This document shows positions 29,032 through 36,211 of a DNA stretch of 36,211 nt, piece after piece (position 1 is the stretch's first letter; each line of letters opens with the position of its first letter). Below the pieces are notes generated by a model. That model ran no database searches and had not been told where the DNA came from. It saw nothing but the letters and a program-made list of their open reading frames with translations. A program made the translations under genes and the position numbers. Source of the DNA: a virus; the IMG/VR virus record IMGVR_UViG_3300028569_000090, positions 1 through 36,211 of that record. One strand, 5' to 3'.

Positions 29032-30581
29032 TTGTCTTGGGTAGGATAAGCCTTAAATTTCGTCCACGGTGGTGGAGTGGTAGGGAGTAGGGTGTCGAAC
29101 CCTCGGGTCTGTCCGTCAGGGGTGGCGAACTTCACTGCGCTCCGGTCGAACACACCAGGGGCACCGATCAGGTTGTAGGCATGATCTAAATCCTTCGCCT
29201 CCTTGATAGTGATGCCCATGGACTCAAGAAAATCCTCACCCTCTTTGCGGGGTGCGTCCCTGTGCTGCGCCCGCCAGTCGCTATATTCTTGATGTGTTAG
29301 GAGTTCGAACTTCTTCGCCTCATATTCATCCGCCCGTGGCGCATACTTCTTGACCATCGAACTGATCAGTTCATGCCCGTGCTTGAGGACCGGATCGGTC
29401 CCCTCACTCATCGAATCGGACAGGACACCCATCAGGTATTTACGCATCTTCGGTGGTGCCTCGGAGTTGATCCGGGTCTCCATGGCATACCTTTCATGGA
29501 GCGGGGTATTCACCGTCATGCCCTTGGTGACATCATCGCGGAGTGCATAGATCTTCTCGAAGTCCATCTTGCCTCCATCCATCCACCGATCGGTGAGTGC
29601 TTTCCGAGCTTCGTTGGTGATGCCCTTGACGCTGTCCAGCATGGCATCCTTCGTCTTCTCGTCCATGTCAGGATACTGGTCGAGCGACAGGGTGGCATTC
29701 TCCACGCCGTCCCTGGTGACCCTGCCCTTCTGCTCCTCGATATACTTGCCGAACTTGTAGCGATCGTTCTCGGTCATCCAGGGCATCTTGACTGCCTTGA
29801 GGATCTCCTCTGCCTTCCACGGGTCGGTCTCTGCCGTCCGGCTGAGTGCGGTCTTGCCGATCTTGGCATCGGCATCACGCATGCGGATACCCTCCAGTTC
29901 TGGCGTTGATAGACCGGCAGCCACCATGGCAGCGGAGACCTCGGCGAACTTCTCCATGTCACCGTTCTCGATCGCATAGTCCTGGGCTGCCCTGCCCTTG
30001 ACCTTGGCGATAGCGATGTTCTGCCGGATCGACATCGAACCCAGCCGGGTCGAGGTCTCTGCGTCCCAGGCAGTAAGGTTGCGCTCCAGCTTGCGGGTGA
30101 CCGACCGGCTGCGCTTGAGGCTAGGGTCGAGGATCGATGCCCTGACTGCGTCCGATTTCAGCTTCCAGTCGGCATCCCAGTTGGATGGATCTTCTGGTAG
30201 GGCTGCGGCATGCAACTCCCACGCCTGGGTCATGCGTTGATCAGCCTCGACCAACTCCATGGACTCCCGAGCATGAAGGACTTTCTTGCCAATGGCGGAG
30301 AGACCCTCACCGATGGCACCCACTGCTTGAGCCGCAGCACGTCCTGTGGAGAGGGCAGCCTCTGCCTGGGCACGTTCTGCCATGGATAGGGCACTACCGT
30401 CCTGCAAGACACCGCCTTGGCGCACCTCGCCCGCAGGGGCGGCAGTGCTGAGACGGATGCGTCCAGCCTTGACCGGTGAGACCTGACGTTGCGCGTCCCC
30501 TACCCCAGGCATGATCTGAGAGATCCCTGCGCCCGGGTTGGGACCGTTAGGGATGCGGATGAGTTGCCGTTCTTTTGCCAT
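29028..30581 (-). CDS. Internal virion / ejection protein (gp15-like)
   Basis: 517 residues, mostly long helices after a proline-rich start. IPNGPNPGAGISQIMPGVGDAQRQ near the N-terminus and a central run of helices (KLERNLTAWDAETSTRLG and following) match the general look of podovirus second ejection proteins. It ends by overlapping the giant gene start by 4 nt. Ejection proteins leave the capsid with the DNA and form a channel across the envelope. Assignment is by position and composition. Confidence 0.7.
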   Translation of the reverse strand: MAKERQLIRIPNGPNPGAGISQIMPGVGDAQRQVSPVKAGRIRLSTAAPAGEVRQGGVLQDGSALSMAERAQAEAALSTGRAAAQAVGAIGEGLSAIGKKVLHARESMELVEADQRMTQAWELHAAALPEDPSNWDADWKLKSDAVRASILDPSLKRSRSVTRKLERNLTAWDAETSTRLGSMSIRQNIAIAKVKGRAAQDYAIENGDMEKFAEVSAAMVAAGLSTPELEGIRMRDADAKIGKTALSRTAETDPWKAEEILKAVKMPWMTENDRYKFGKYIEEQKGRVTRDGVENATLSLDQYPDMDEKTKDAMLDSVKGITNEARKALTDRWMDGGKMDFEKIYALRDDVTKGMTVNTPLHERYAMETRINSEAPPKMRKYLMGVLSDSMSEGTDPVLKHGHELISSMVKKYAPRADEYEAKKFELLTHQEYSDWRAQHRDAPRKEGEDFLESMGITIKEAKDLDHAYNLIGAPGVFDRSAVKFATPDGQTRGFDTLLPTTPPPWTKFKAYPTQDK

Positions 30582-30586
30582 AACAA

Positions 30587-31522
30587 TTATCCCTGTCTCA
30601 AAGTCGCACCCTTGTAGGCAGCATCACCGAACGCTGACACAACACCAAGACGTCCCTGCGTGCGGGTTGCTGCGGCACCGGTCACACCGGCGGCATAGCG
30701 GGCCCTTCCTTCCTTGGCAGCAAGGTCACCTTGGCGGCGAAGGTCTTCCGCTTCAGAGCGAAGATTGTAACCATCCATCTTGCCCTTCTGTAGAGCGAGG
30801 ATAGCCTCCTGCCGGGTGTTCCACGCATCGATCCTGGCATCGAACTTCCCTAGCTCAGCACTAAACCGGATGCCCCGCTCTTGCTCTGCACCGTCCCAGG
30901 CTGCGACGTGCCCCTCGTAGCGGGACACCTCACCGGCGAACCGGATGCGGCGGGACTCTTGTGCGCTCGATGTGAGGATGTCGAGACGCTCGGTCTCCAG
31001 ATTGGCAGCGGACTCCTCCAGCAGATCCAACTCGGTGCCGGACTCGACGAACCCAGCCTGCGCGGTCTTGATCCTCTGGTTCCCGAGGAACTGCTGACCG
31101 GATCTCCACTGCCGGTATGCAGACTCGCTCCCAGCCTTGTCATTGATCCCAGCCTCGACGTCTAACTCTGCCGCCTTGGTGTAGGCAAACTGCAAGGCAC
31201 GAGCAGAATTCTGCCGGACTACATCGGCAGCCCTGACGTTCTCCCTGTAATCGATGCCCGCCAGTGCTTGGTTGATCTTCGCCTGCTCCCGCAGCCGGGT
31301 AGCCTGGAACTGTCCAGCCCACTCCGCATGCGCGGCGTTAGCCTCGGCCACACTGGCACGTTCGTAGAAGATGCCCTTGTTGTCCTCGGCAGCCTGACGC
31401 TCGATCAGTGCTGCTGCGAGGGTGGCATCGGCAGACTTCTTTGCGGCGGCATTCTGACCGATTCCTCCAGCAATGGACGAACCGATGCTTGCTCCAGCGA
31501 GTAGTAGTAGTGGAAGCGGCAT
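30587..31522 (-). CDS. Internal virion / ejection protein (gp14-like)
   Basis: 311 residues. The short hydrophobic Gly/Ala-rich N-terminus (PLPLLLLAGASIGSSIAGGIGQNAAAKKSADA) followed by long Ala/Glu/Arg-rich helices is the standard pattern of the first podovirus ejection protein, which lies between the tail nozzle gene and the larger ejection genes, as here. A gap of only 5 nt separates it from the next gene. The 56-nt gap upstream (31523-31578) holds a near-palindrome (GTGCCATGCATAGCAC) of unknown meaning. Confidence 0.8.
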   Translation of the reverse strand: MPLPLLLLAGASIGSSIAGGIGQNAAAKKSADATLAAALIERQAAEDNKGIFYERASVAEANAAHAEWAGQFQATRLREQAKINQALAGIDYRENVRAADVVRQNSARALQFAYTKAAELDVEAGINDKAGSESAYRQWRSGQQFLGNQRIKTAQAGFVESGTELDLLEESAANLETERLDILTSSAQESRRIRFAGEVSRYEGHVAAWDGAEQERGIRFSAELGKFDARIDAWNTRQEAILALQKGKMDGYNLRSEAEDLRRQGDLAAKEGRARYAAGVTGAAATRTQGRLGVVSAFGDAAYKGATLRQG

Positions 31523-31578
31523 AGCTCGGTGCCATGCATAGCACTGAGTCGAATTCCCACAACCTTGAATTCCAACAA

Positions 31579-33843
31579 TTACAGAGCTTCCGTCTGATCC
31601 CAGTTCACGGTCATGCAGAGTATGGTGCCGGGTAGACCGTTGTTCTGCCGGAACTTCAGACGCGGCTGCCTATCATGACCACCGGCAACGGTGAGTTTGA
31701 GAGGTCCGGTCTGCAACGGTGGCGGGATATTCGGGTTGTTGCTTCCAGCGTGAGACTGGCATTCATACCACTGCTCCCTGGTCGCGTCCGAGTATTGCAG
31801 GCCGAACGTGTTGTAGACCTCGATGATCACCTGATTGATCCTGGCAATGAAGTGCCGGGTCGATCCCTGCTGAGTCTGCGCGATCAGTGGCAGGGTCTCC
31901 ATCGTGGACGTGAACGGCAGCCCCACTGCGATCTTGGTGCCTGCCCTTGCCAGGGTGATCGATCCCCCTGACACCACCCTCGTGGGGTGGGTGCCGCCGT
32001 CCACCATGACGCTGACGGTCTTGCCATTGAGGTGCGAGAGACCGGAGACGGTAGTGCTGGAGGATTGCACGATCAGGAGACCGGAGTCCCAGTAGAGGCA
32101 CTCTGCCGGGATGTTATCCAGGGCACGGTCAGGGGTGGTCGGGTGCAGTCTCTCGATGCGCGTGGTGCCGTCGCGAAGGACGGCAAGCCAGATCTCATCG
32201 TTGACCGGTCCCGGGATCACTGCCACGCTCAGAATGGTGCCCTCAGTGGTGTGCCGGTGCCACCCTATCACGCTCTGGGTCCGGTCGTAGTTGAGACCGA
32301 TCAGGTTCCCACCGACGATGCACCAGAGAACAGGGTCAGGTTCTTTCGAGATTGCCATCTGATCGATCCCCAGCCGGGTGATGTGTTCTGCGACCAGTGT
32401 CAGGTCATCGGCGGCATAGGGATCTCGTGCGAGGTCGTCGTTTGTGGTGTCGAGACCGATGTAATCCCTGACCCTGCGACCACGACGCTCGACGAACAGC
32501 AGGCTGTCATTGAGTTCTACCACACCCACGGCATTCGATCCGTAGGAACTGGACCGGCGGGCACTGGCATTGACGGGATCACCCTCGTATTGCACCACCC
32601 ACTCATCACCGGCGGTGCCGATGATCAGGGCACCGTTGCGGGATGCCAACCACTGGATCTGGTCCGCAGTCGGTGAGTATAGCTGACGTCTGATGCCAAG
32701 GGCAGAGGCACCAGGGAAGCGACCGAACGCACCGAAGTTGTCAACCTCGCTGCCCCAGTAGGTCAGCGGTTCCGATACCGTCCCGGCGAAATAGAGTCGC
32801 CCGTCGTGCAGGATGACCTGCCGAGGATACCCGTTCCTCGCATTCCACGAACCCTCTGCCCAGTTGGACGTAGCACTCGTGGTCTGCAATTGACTCTCCA
32901 CCGTTGCGTTGACGACGGTCGAGGAGGTGAATCCGGTGACCACGACCACGCCAGTCACGATAGGGTTCTTGGTGTCGAGATAGGCAATCGGAGTCCCCGT
33001 GCATGAGGTCCATGCCGTGATGTTGACTCTGAGCCTGATGGTGGACGCAGAGAACCCGTTCACCTCAAGGTTTGCATCACTCACCCTGACCCACGACCCG
33101 AGGGTCGTCCACGTTGCCCCGTTGTCGTAGGATGCCTCAAGCGCAATCGTGGCAGCCCACACACCCGTCGTGCGGAAGGTGTAGTCACCCTGGACGATCG
33201 GAGTGGATGACGTGCCGGTTGCGGTGATGTTGATGGAGAAAGTGTTAGTCGCCCGGGTGTGACTGATGGCGAACCGGCTGCCAACGTGCGTAGACAGGAA
33301 CGTCGCTGCCGATGCAGTCAGTGTGATGGCACCAGTGGCTGCACTCGGGGTGATGGTCGTGGCAGTCGCATTCGCATCCATGAACGGATAGGAGTCGATC
33401 GTCATTGCGGTCAGCGTCCAGTTGGTGTCCGTCACCCGGAAGAGTCTCTGCTGCGGGTAGCGTGGGTGGGTCAGGTAGACCGCATCCAGAATCTGCTCGG
33501 CACGAATGTCGTCGAGGTCATCTGCCGGGTAAGGCGAGACCAGTTCAAGCGGGATGCCGCCACTAAGGACAGGAACCCCGTTAGCGTAGAACCTGACCTT
33601 GAGGTCACCGAATGCGATGATGAATGCGGTCCCGGCAGAATAGCGGAAGTCGAGTAGGCGCACGTTGTCGTTGTCCCACTCGGCAATGTGTTCCATGCCG
33701 GGACGACGGGTGATGCCACCGTAAGGCAGCGTCAGTAAGTTGGTCAGTTCATCGACGCTGGAGAGATACCGTGGTAGGTCGGAGCGACCCCACAATCGGC
33801 GGGAGATCTCTCCCCCGTTGAATGAGTAGACGGGTGAATTCAT
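31579..33843 (-). CDS. Tail tubular protein B (nozzle, gp12-like)
   Basis: 754 residues. The start SPVYSFNGGEISRRLWGRSDLPRYLSSV followed by LPYGGITRRPGMEHIAE is the conserved N-terminus of podovirus tail nozzle proteins. The body is beta-rich with LQTTSATSNWAEGSWNARNGYPRQVILHDGRLYFAG, a block I recognise from this family, and typical length. It forms the tube's distal part and is bound by fibres. Its start overlaps the stop of tail tubular protein A (ATGA). Confidence 0.92.
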   Translation of the reverse strand: MNSPVYSFNGGEISRRLWGRSDLPRYLSSVDELTNLLTLPYGGITRRPGMEHIAEWDNDNVRLLDFRYSAGTAFIIAFGDLKVRFYANGVPVLSGGIPLELVSPYPADDLDDIRAEQILDAVYLTHPRYPQQRLFRVTDTNWTLTAMTIDSYPFMDANATATTITPSAATGAITLTASAATFLSTHVGSRFAISHTRATNTFSINITATGTSSTPIVQGDYTFRTTGVWAATIALEASYDNGATWTTLGSWVRVSDANLEVNGFSASTIRLRVNITAWTSCTGTPIAYLDTKNPIVTGVVVVTGFTSSTVVNATVESQLQTTSATSNWAEGSWNARNGYPRQVILHDGRLYFAGTVSEPLTYWGSEVDNFGAFGRFPGASALGIRRQLYSPTADQIQWLASRNGALIIGTAGDEWVVQYEGDPVNASARRSSSYGSNAVGVVELNDSLLFVERRGRRVRDYIGLDTTNDDLARDPYAADDLTLVAEHITRLGIDQMAISKEPDPVLWCIVGGNLIGLNYDRTQSVIGWHRHTTEGTILSVAVIPGPVNDEIWLAVLRDGTTRIERLHPTTPDRALDNIPAECLYWDSGLLIVQSSSTTVSGLSHLNGKTVSVMVDGGTHPTRVVSGGSITLARAGTKIAVGLPFTSTMETLPLIAQTQQGSTRHFIARINQVIIEVYNTFGLQYSDATREQWYECQSHAGSNNPNIPPPLQTGPLKLTVAGGHDRQPRLKFRQNNGLPGTILCMTVNWDQTEAL

Positions 33844-34424
33844 TGGTAGCGGGCACGGACGAGGTCTGACTGAGCCACAAGGTCCACCCGGTAGGGGCGG
33901 GATTCATTCACCCCTTGCTGGATCGCAACAGGTAGGAGATAGGTGAGGGCGTGCCCCTCCAGTTGGGAAGCCTTGCCGACGTCCCCGGTGATGCCTGGGC
34001 AGATCCTGGCAGCCAACAGGGTGGCGAAGGTCTCGGTGAAGTCTCCCGGGTAGGTGGCAGGGTCTTCTTGGAGGCTGACGTAGCGCACCTTGCAGGAGTC
34101 GGCATCGCATAGGATCATGCCACCCTCGATCTCGAACGGTGGATCGACCGAGTCCTCGGTGCTGTAGCTGTTGACCTCAAGGATGTGGATGCACCCGGCA
34201 GGGATCTGGTATGCTTTCGACCAACCCCAGGCTGGAGCGGTGAGGGCAGGGACGACAGCCCGCAGGATAGCGAAGGACCAAGGGGCCTTGCGGAGGATCT
34301 CTGCCAGGACGGCATCGTAGTGCGTCCGCAGATGCTCAGCGTTGACGGTGTTCTCGCCGGTGCTGACGATAGGGGTTGCCCCGAGCTTGGACAGGGCGAG
34401 GTTGCAGATTGCGGTCTTGGTCAT
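33840..34424 (-). CDS. Tail tubular protein A (adaptor, gp11-like)
   Basis: 194 residues. The beginning TKTAICNLALSKLGATPIVS, then HYDAVLAEILRKAPWSFA, and IPAGCIHILEV are hallmarks of the podovirus adaptor that joins portal and nozzle; length is normal. The leader has CTAACGTC before the ATG and no Shine-Dalgarno sequence. A terminator hairpin separates it from the capsid gene, so it may depend on read-through or its own promoter. Confidence 0.9.
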   Translation of the reverse strand: MTKTAICNLALSKLGATPIVSTGENTVNAEHLRTHYDAVLAEILRKAPWSFAILRAVVPALTAPAWGWSKAYQIPAGCIHILEVNSYSTEDSVDPPFEIEGGMILCDADSCKVRYVSLQEDPATYPGDFTETFATLLAARICPGITGDVGKASQLEGHALTYLLPVAIQQGVNESRPYRVDLVAQSDLVRARYQ

Positions 34425-34441
34425 GACGTTAGGTGGCGCGA

Positions 34442-34482
34442 GTTAAAGAAAAGGGGGTAGGCGTCTCCCAACACCTACCCCC
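34442..34482 (-). terminator. Rho-independent terminator after capsid gene
   Basis: Leftward: a perfect nine-pair stem GGGGGTAGG/CCTACCCCC with a 12-nt loop, then TTTTCTTTAA. It lies between the capsid gene and tail tubular protein A. The structure allows much more capsid than tail message. Confidence 0.85.
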
Positions 34483-34506
34483 ACTGACACATCCACAAGA
34501 AAGGGG

Positions 34507-35427
34507 TTACTCGTTGACGAGGATCTTGACGACCTTCTTGTCGTAACGACGCACACCACCCATCCGAGCGACGGCACGCACCTGACGGGCGTGGGAGTTC
34601 TCGGGCAGGGGATCGATGTGAGTCCGTTGGTCGCCGAAGAAGAAGTGGACGCCGGACGGCACCCAGGCGAGGAGGTTGCGGACACCGGCGGCAGTGGTAA
34701 GCTGCTCGGAGCGGATGAACTTGATACCGAGGAACTCATCAACCTGCCCAGTCACGAGAGGCTGCATGTTGTTGTAATCGGCACTGGTCACCTTGACCTC
34801 GTCGAGCATGCTGTCCAGATCGGTCTGGCTGACGGCCATGATGATCTTGGTGTCACGGTTCTGGGCGATCCCAGAACCCACGACCTCGTTGATCCCGAAG
34901 AGGGACTTGACCCGGCGCAACTTGTCGAGCGTCAAGCCCGAGTTGGCAGGGCTGCCGGTGCGGACGTAGTCGCGAGCGACGGTCTGACCGGCAGTGAAGG
35001 CAATGGACCCAGTGCCGTCTTCTCCAGTGATGGCAGTGCCTTCAAGGGCAGCGAAGATCCGCAAGTCCACGAGACGTTCCATGTTGGCTTGGATCAACGC
35101 GAGGATCTGGCTGTCAGGGCGACCAAGAGCAGCGAGTTGGACGTCGTCCCACTCATCGATCACCTTGGTGGATGCGTAAGGCTTGGCAGTGATCCAGCGA
35201 TGAGCCGAACTCAGGTCACTGCGGACAGTGGTCCCGGCACGGACGGTAACTTCTTCGGCTGCGTTGTCGGCATCGAAGTCGTCGAATCGCTTGCGGGCAC
35301 CATTGAGAGAGGTCTCAAGGGTGACGAATGCTTTCATGCGAGACAGCATCTGCTGTGCTTGCATTCCCCAGTTCTCATTGAACAGGTCAATGAAGTGGTT
35401 CGGTAGGTTGGTAACAGCTTGGCTCAT
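34507..35427 (-). CDS. Major capsid protein
   Basis: 306 residues. Features of podovirus/HK97-fold capsid proteins are visible: a helical start, a strand-rich E-loop-like part (ARKRFDDFDADNAAEEVTVRAGTTVRSDLSSAHR), a long helix (ALIQANMERLVDLRIFAALEG) and the C-terminal GIKFIRSEQLTTAAGVRNLLAWVPSGVHFFFGDQ-x-THIDPLPENSHARQVRAVARMGGVRR, which resembles the P-domain end of this capsid family. It is followed by a strong terminator. A decoration-like and a scaffold-like gene precede it, the usual order. Confidence 0.88.
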   Translation of the reverse strand: MSQAVTNLPNHFIDLFNENWGMQAQQMLSRMKAFVTLETSLNGARKRFDDFDADNAAEEVTVRAGTTVRSDLSSAHRWITAKPYASTKVIDEWDDVQLAALGRPDSQILALIQANMERLVDLRIFAALEGTAITGEDGTGSIAFTAGQTVARDYVRTGSPANSGLTLDKLRRVKSLFGINEVVGSGIAQNRDTKIIMAVSQTDLDSMLDEVKVTSADYNNMQPLVTGQVDEFLGIKFIRSEQLTTAAGVRNLLAWVPSGVHFFFGDQRTHIDPLPENSHARQVRAVARMGGVRRYDKKVVKILVNE

Positions 35428-35468
35428 GTTATTGCGTTAGTTTGTGTTTCAGGTTTTGAGTGGTGGGC

Positions 35469-35834
35469 TTAGGCAGCCTGGACTTCGTTGACGGCGACCC
35501 ATGCAGTGCCGTTGTAGGCAAGGTCGATGATGCGAGTCTTGGTGGCGGCGATGACACCGACACCGGCGGCAGCGACGTTGAGCAAGGCAGGCGACAGGAT
35601 GGCGGCATCCAGAGTCAGGGTGCGGGCACTCGCATCTGCCGTGAGGAAGTAGCGAACACGTTGTCCCGGCTTGGGATTGGTGGGTGGTTCGAGTTCGACG
35701 TTGCCGGTCAGGGCAATACGGACATCGGCGATGACTGGAATCAACGCTCCATCCAATACGAAGGATGCAGCATAGGTGCCGGTCTTGATGGTGTGGGGTC
35801 CGTGTTGTTGGACAGTGGTTGCGATATTGCCCAT
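35469..35834 (-). CDS. Probable capsid decoration or head-fibre protein
   Basis: 121 residues, beta-rich, starting NIATTVQQHGPHTIKTGTY and ending in TRIIDLAYNGTAWVAVNEVQAA, with the T-W-V end of many phage surface-exposed beta domains. Its place between scaffold and major capsid genes fits a small abundant head protein. Its leader carries CAACTAAGATC before the ATG. The 90-nt gap upstream (35835-35924) has CTACTCTAGTAG and no gene. Confidence 0.6.
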   Translation of the reverse strand: MGNIATTVQQHGPHTIKTGTYAASFVLDGALIPVIADVRIALTGNVELEPPTNPKPGQRVRYFLTADASARTLTLDAAILSPALLNVAAAGVGVIAATKTRIIDLAYNGTAWVAVNEVQAA

Positions 35835-35924
35835 GATCTTAGTTGCTGGTTTTCAAGTTGTTGGTTCTACTAGAGTAGCTGGATGTCTTAATCACCGTTC
35901 TGGCGATGCAAGGATATTCTCGAA

Positions 35925-36211
35925 TTATTGTTGGTGCGCCTTGGCAAACAGGTCATCGACCATCTTGATCGCAGCCGGATCGTTAGCGTGGTAGCGGGCG
36001 TGCATCGGGTTTGCCGGGTTGCGGATGATGTCCAGCCCATGCGCCCGAGGGTTCTCTGCCATGATTGCCAATGCCTCGGCAGGCATACCGATCGCCGTCC
36101 GCATCTTAGGGTCTGCGGTAGTCCACTCGTGGAGCTTCTGGAACAGCTTGATCAGTCCGGCATCGTTGTGGGCGTCGAGGTCCACGTTGAACTTGGCAGC
36201 GACAGCGGCAG
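35925..36211 (-). CDS. C-terminal part of probable scaffold protein, cut by window edge
   Basis: The frame is open to the right edge; eight codons (AAVAAKFN) precede the GTG at 36185, so the real start lies outside. About 94 residues are visible: helical, with DLDAHNDAGLIKLFQKLHEWTTADPKMRTAIG and ANDPAAIKMVDDLFAKAHQQ. The position before the capsid genes, helical content and basic C-terminal helix fit a scaffold, whose C-terminus binds the capsid protein. No protease motif is seen in the visible part. Confidence 0.6.
   Translation of the reverse strand, partial: AAVAAKFNVDLDAHNDAGLIKLFQKLHEWTTADPKMRTAIGMPAEALAIMAENPRAHGLDIIRNPANPMHARYHANDPAAIKMVDDLFAKAHQQ

Overview
The window is almost certainly most of the genome of a temperate, short-tailed (podovirus-like) bacteriophage with high GC content. 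It holds a complete set of T7-like tail, ejection and packaging genes, a tyrosine integrase with a recognisable attachment site, and a small recombination and replication module. No host gene is visible apart from a 42-bp copy of the 3' part of a tRNA-Lys(UUU) gene inside attP. The host cannot be named from sequence alone. Starts are ATG with almost no Shine-Dalgarno sequence, and the C-terminal region of the integrase (tyrosine followed by an A-x-Y-W motif) recalls, from memory, integrases of Verrucomicrobia and Planctomycetes. One membrane protein belongs to a family (DUF2637) best known from Actinobacteria. These hints conflict, so I leave the host open.

Layout. (1) 1-5044, minus strand: a C-terminally cut small gene, an unknown gene, large terminase, a group of small membrane or coiled-coil genes (likely lysis), a small fibre-associated gene and the tail fibre. 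(2) 5045-7100: a repeat-rich non-coding stretch, a small winged-helix gene, a small-terminase-like gene, and a DUF2637 membrane protein whose gene is saturated with TGACA/TGTCA. (3) 7076-10537, minus strand: an HNH-type protein and ten small unknown genes, many translationally coupled, with two copies of one operator/promoter element, ending at a ribbon-helix-helix-like regulator. (4) 10721-16883, plus strand: an excisionase-like HTH protein, an ERF annealing protein, a Cas4/RecB-like exonuclease, a replication-initiator-like protein with an origin-like repeat cluster inside its gene, Cys-rich small proteins and an SSB-like protein. (5) 16946-19229, minus strand: integrase and amidase endolysin; attP follows at 19249-19517. 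(6) 19600-36211, minus strand: a giant 3143-residue virion/polyvalent protein, two further ejection proteins, both tail tube proteins, major capsid protein, a probable decoration protein and the 3' end of a probable scaffold gene.

The structural genes run in one direction and wrap round the window ends. The portal gene and the rest of the scaffold gene are missing and are expected in the short stretch joining the right edge to the left edge, so the genome is probably circular or circularly permuted and only slightly larger than the window. Between the morphogenesis blocks, the divergent pair at 10148-11002 with its TTGTGCGAC sites looks like the lysogeny/early control region. The same sites recur before two minus-strand gene groups and before the plus-strand SSB-like end of the recombination operon.

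Points of special interest: an overprinted 91-codon gene inside the giant gene; a three-copy palindrome-plus-purine-tract element, one copy lying inside the initiator gene beside 24-bp iterons; a clear attP with five arm-type repeats; a dispersed operator family; and an unusual conserved start-codon context (CACTACCATG).
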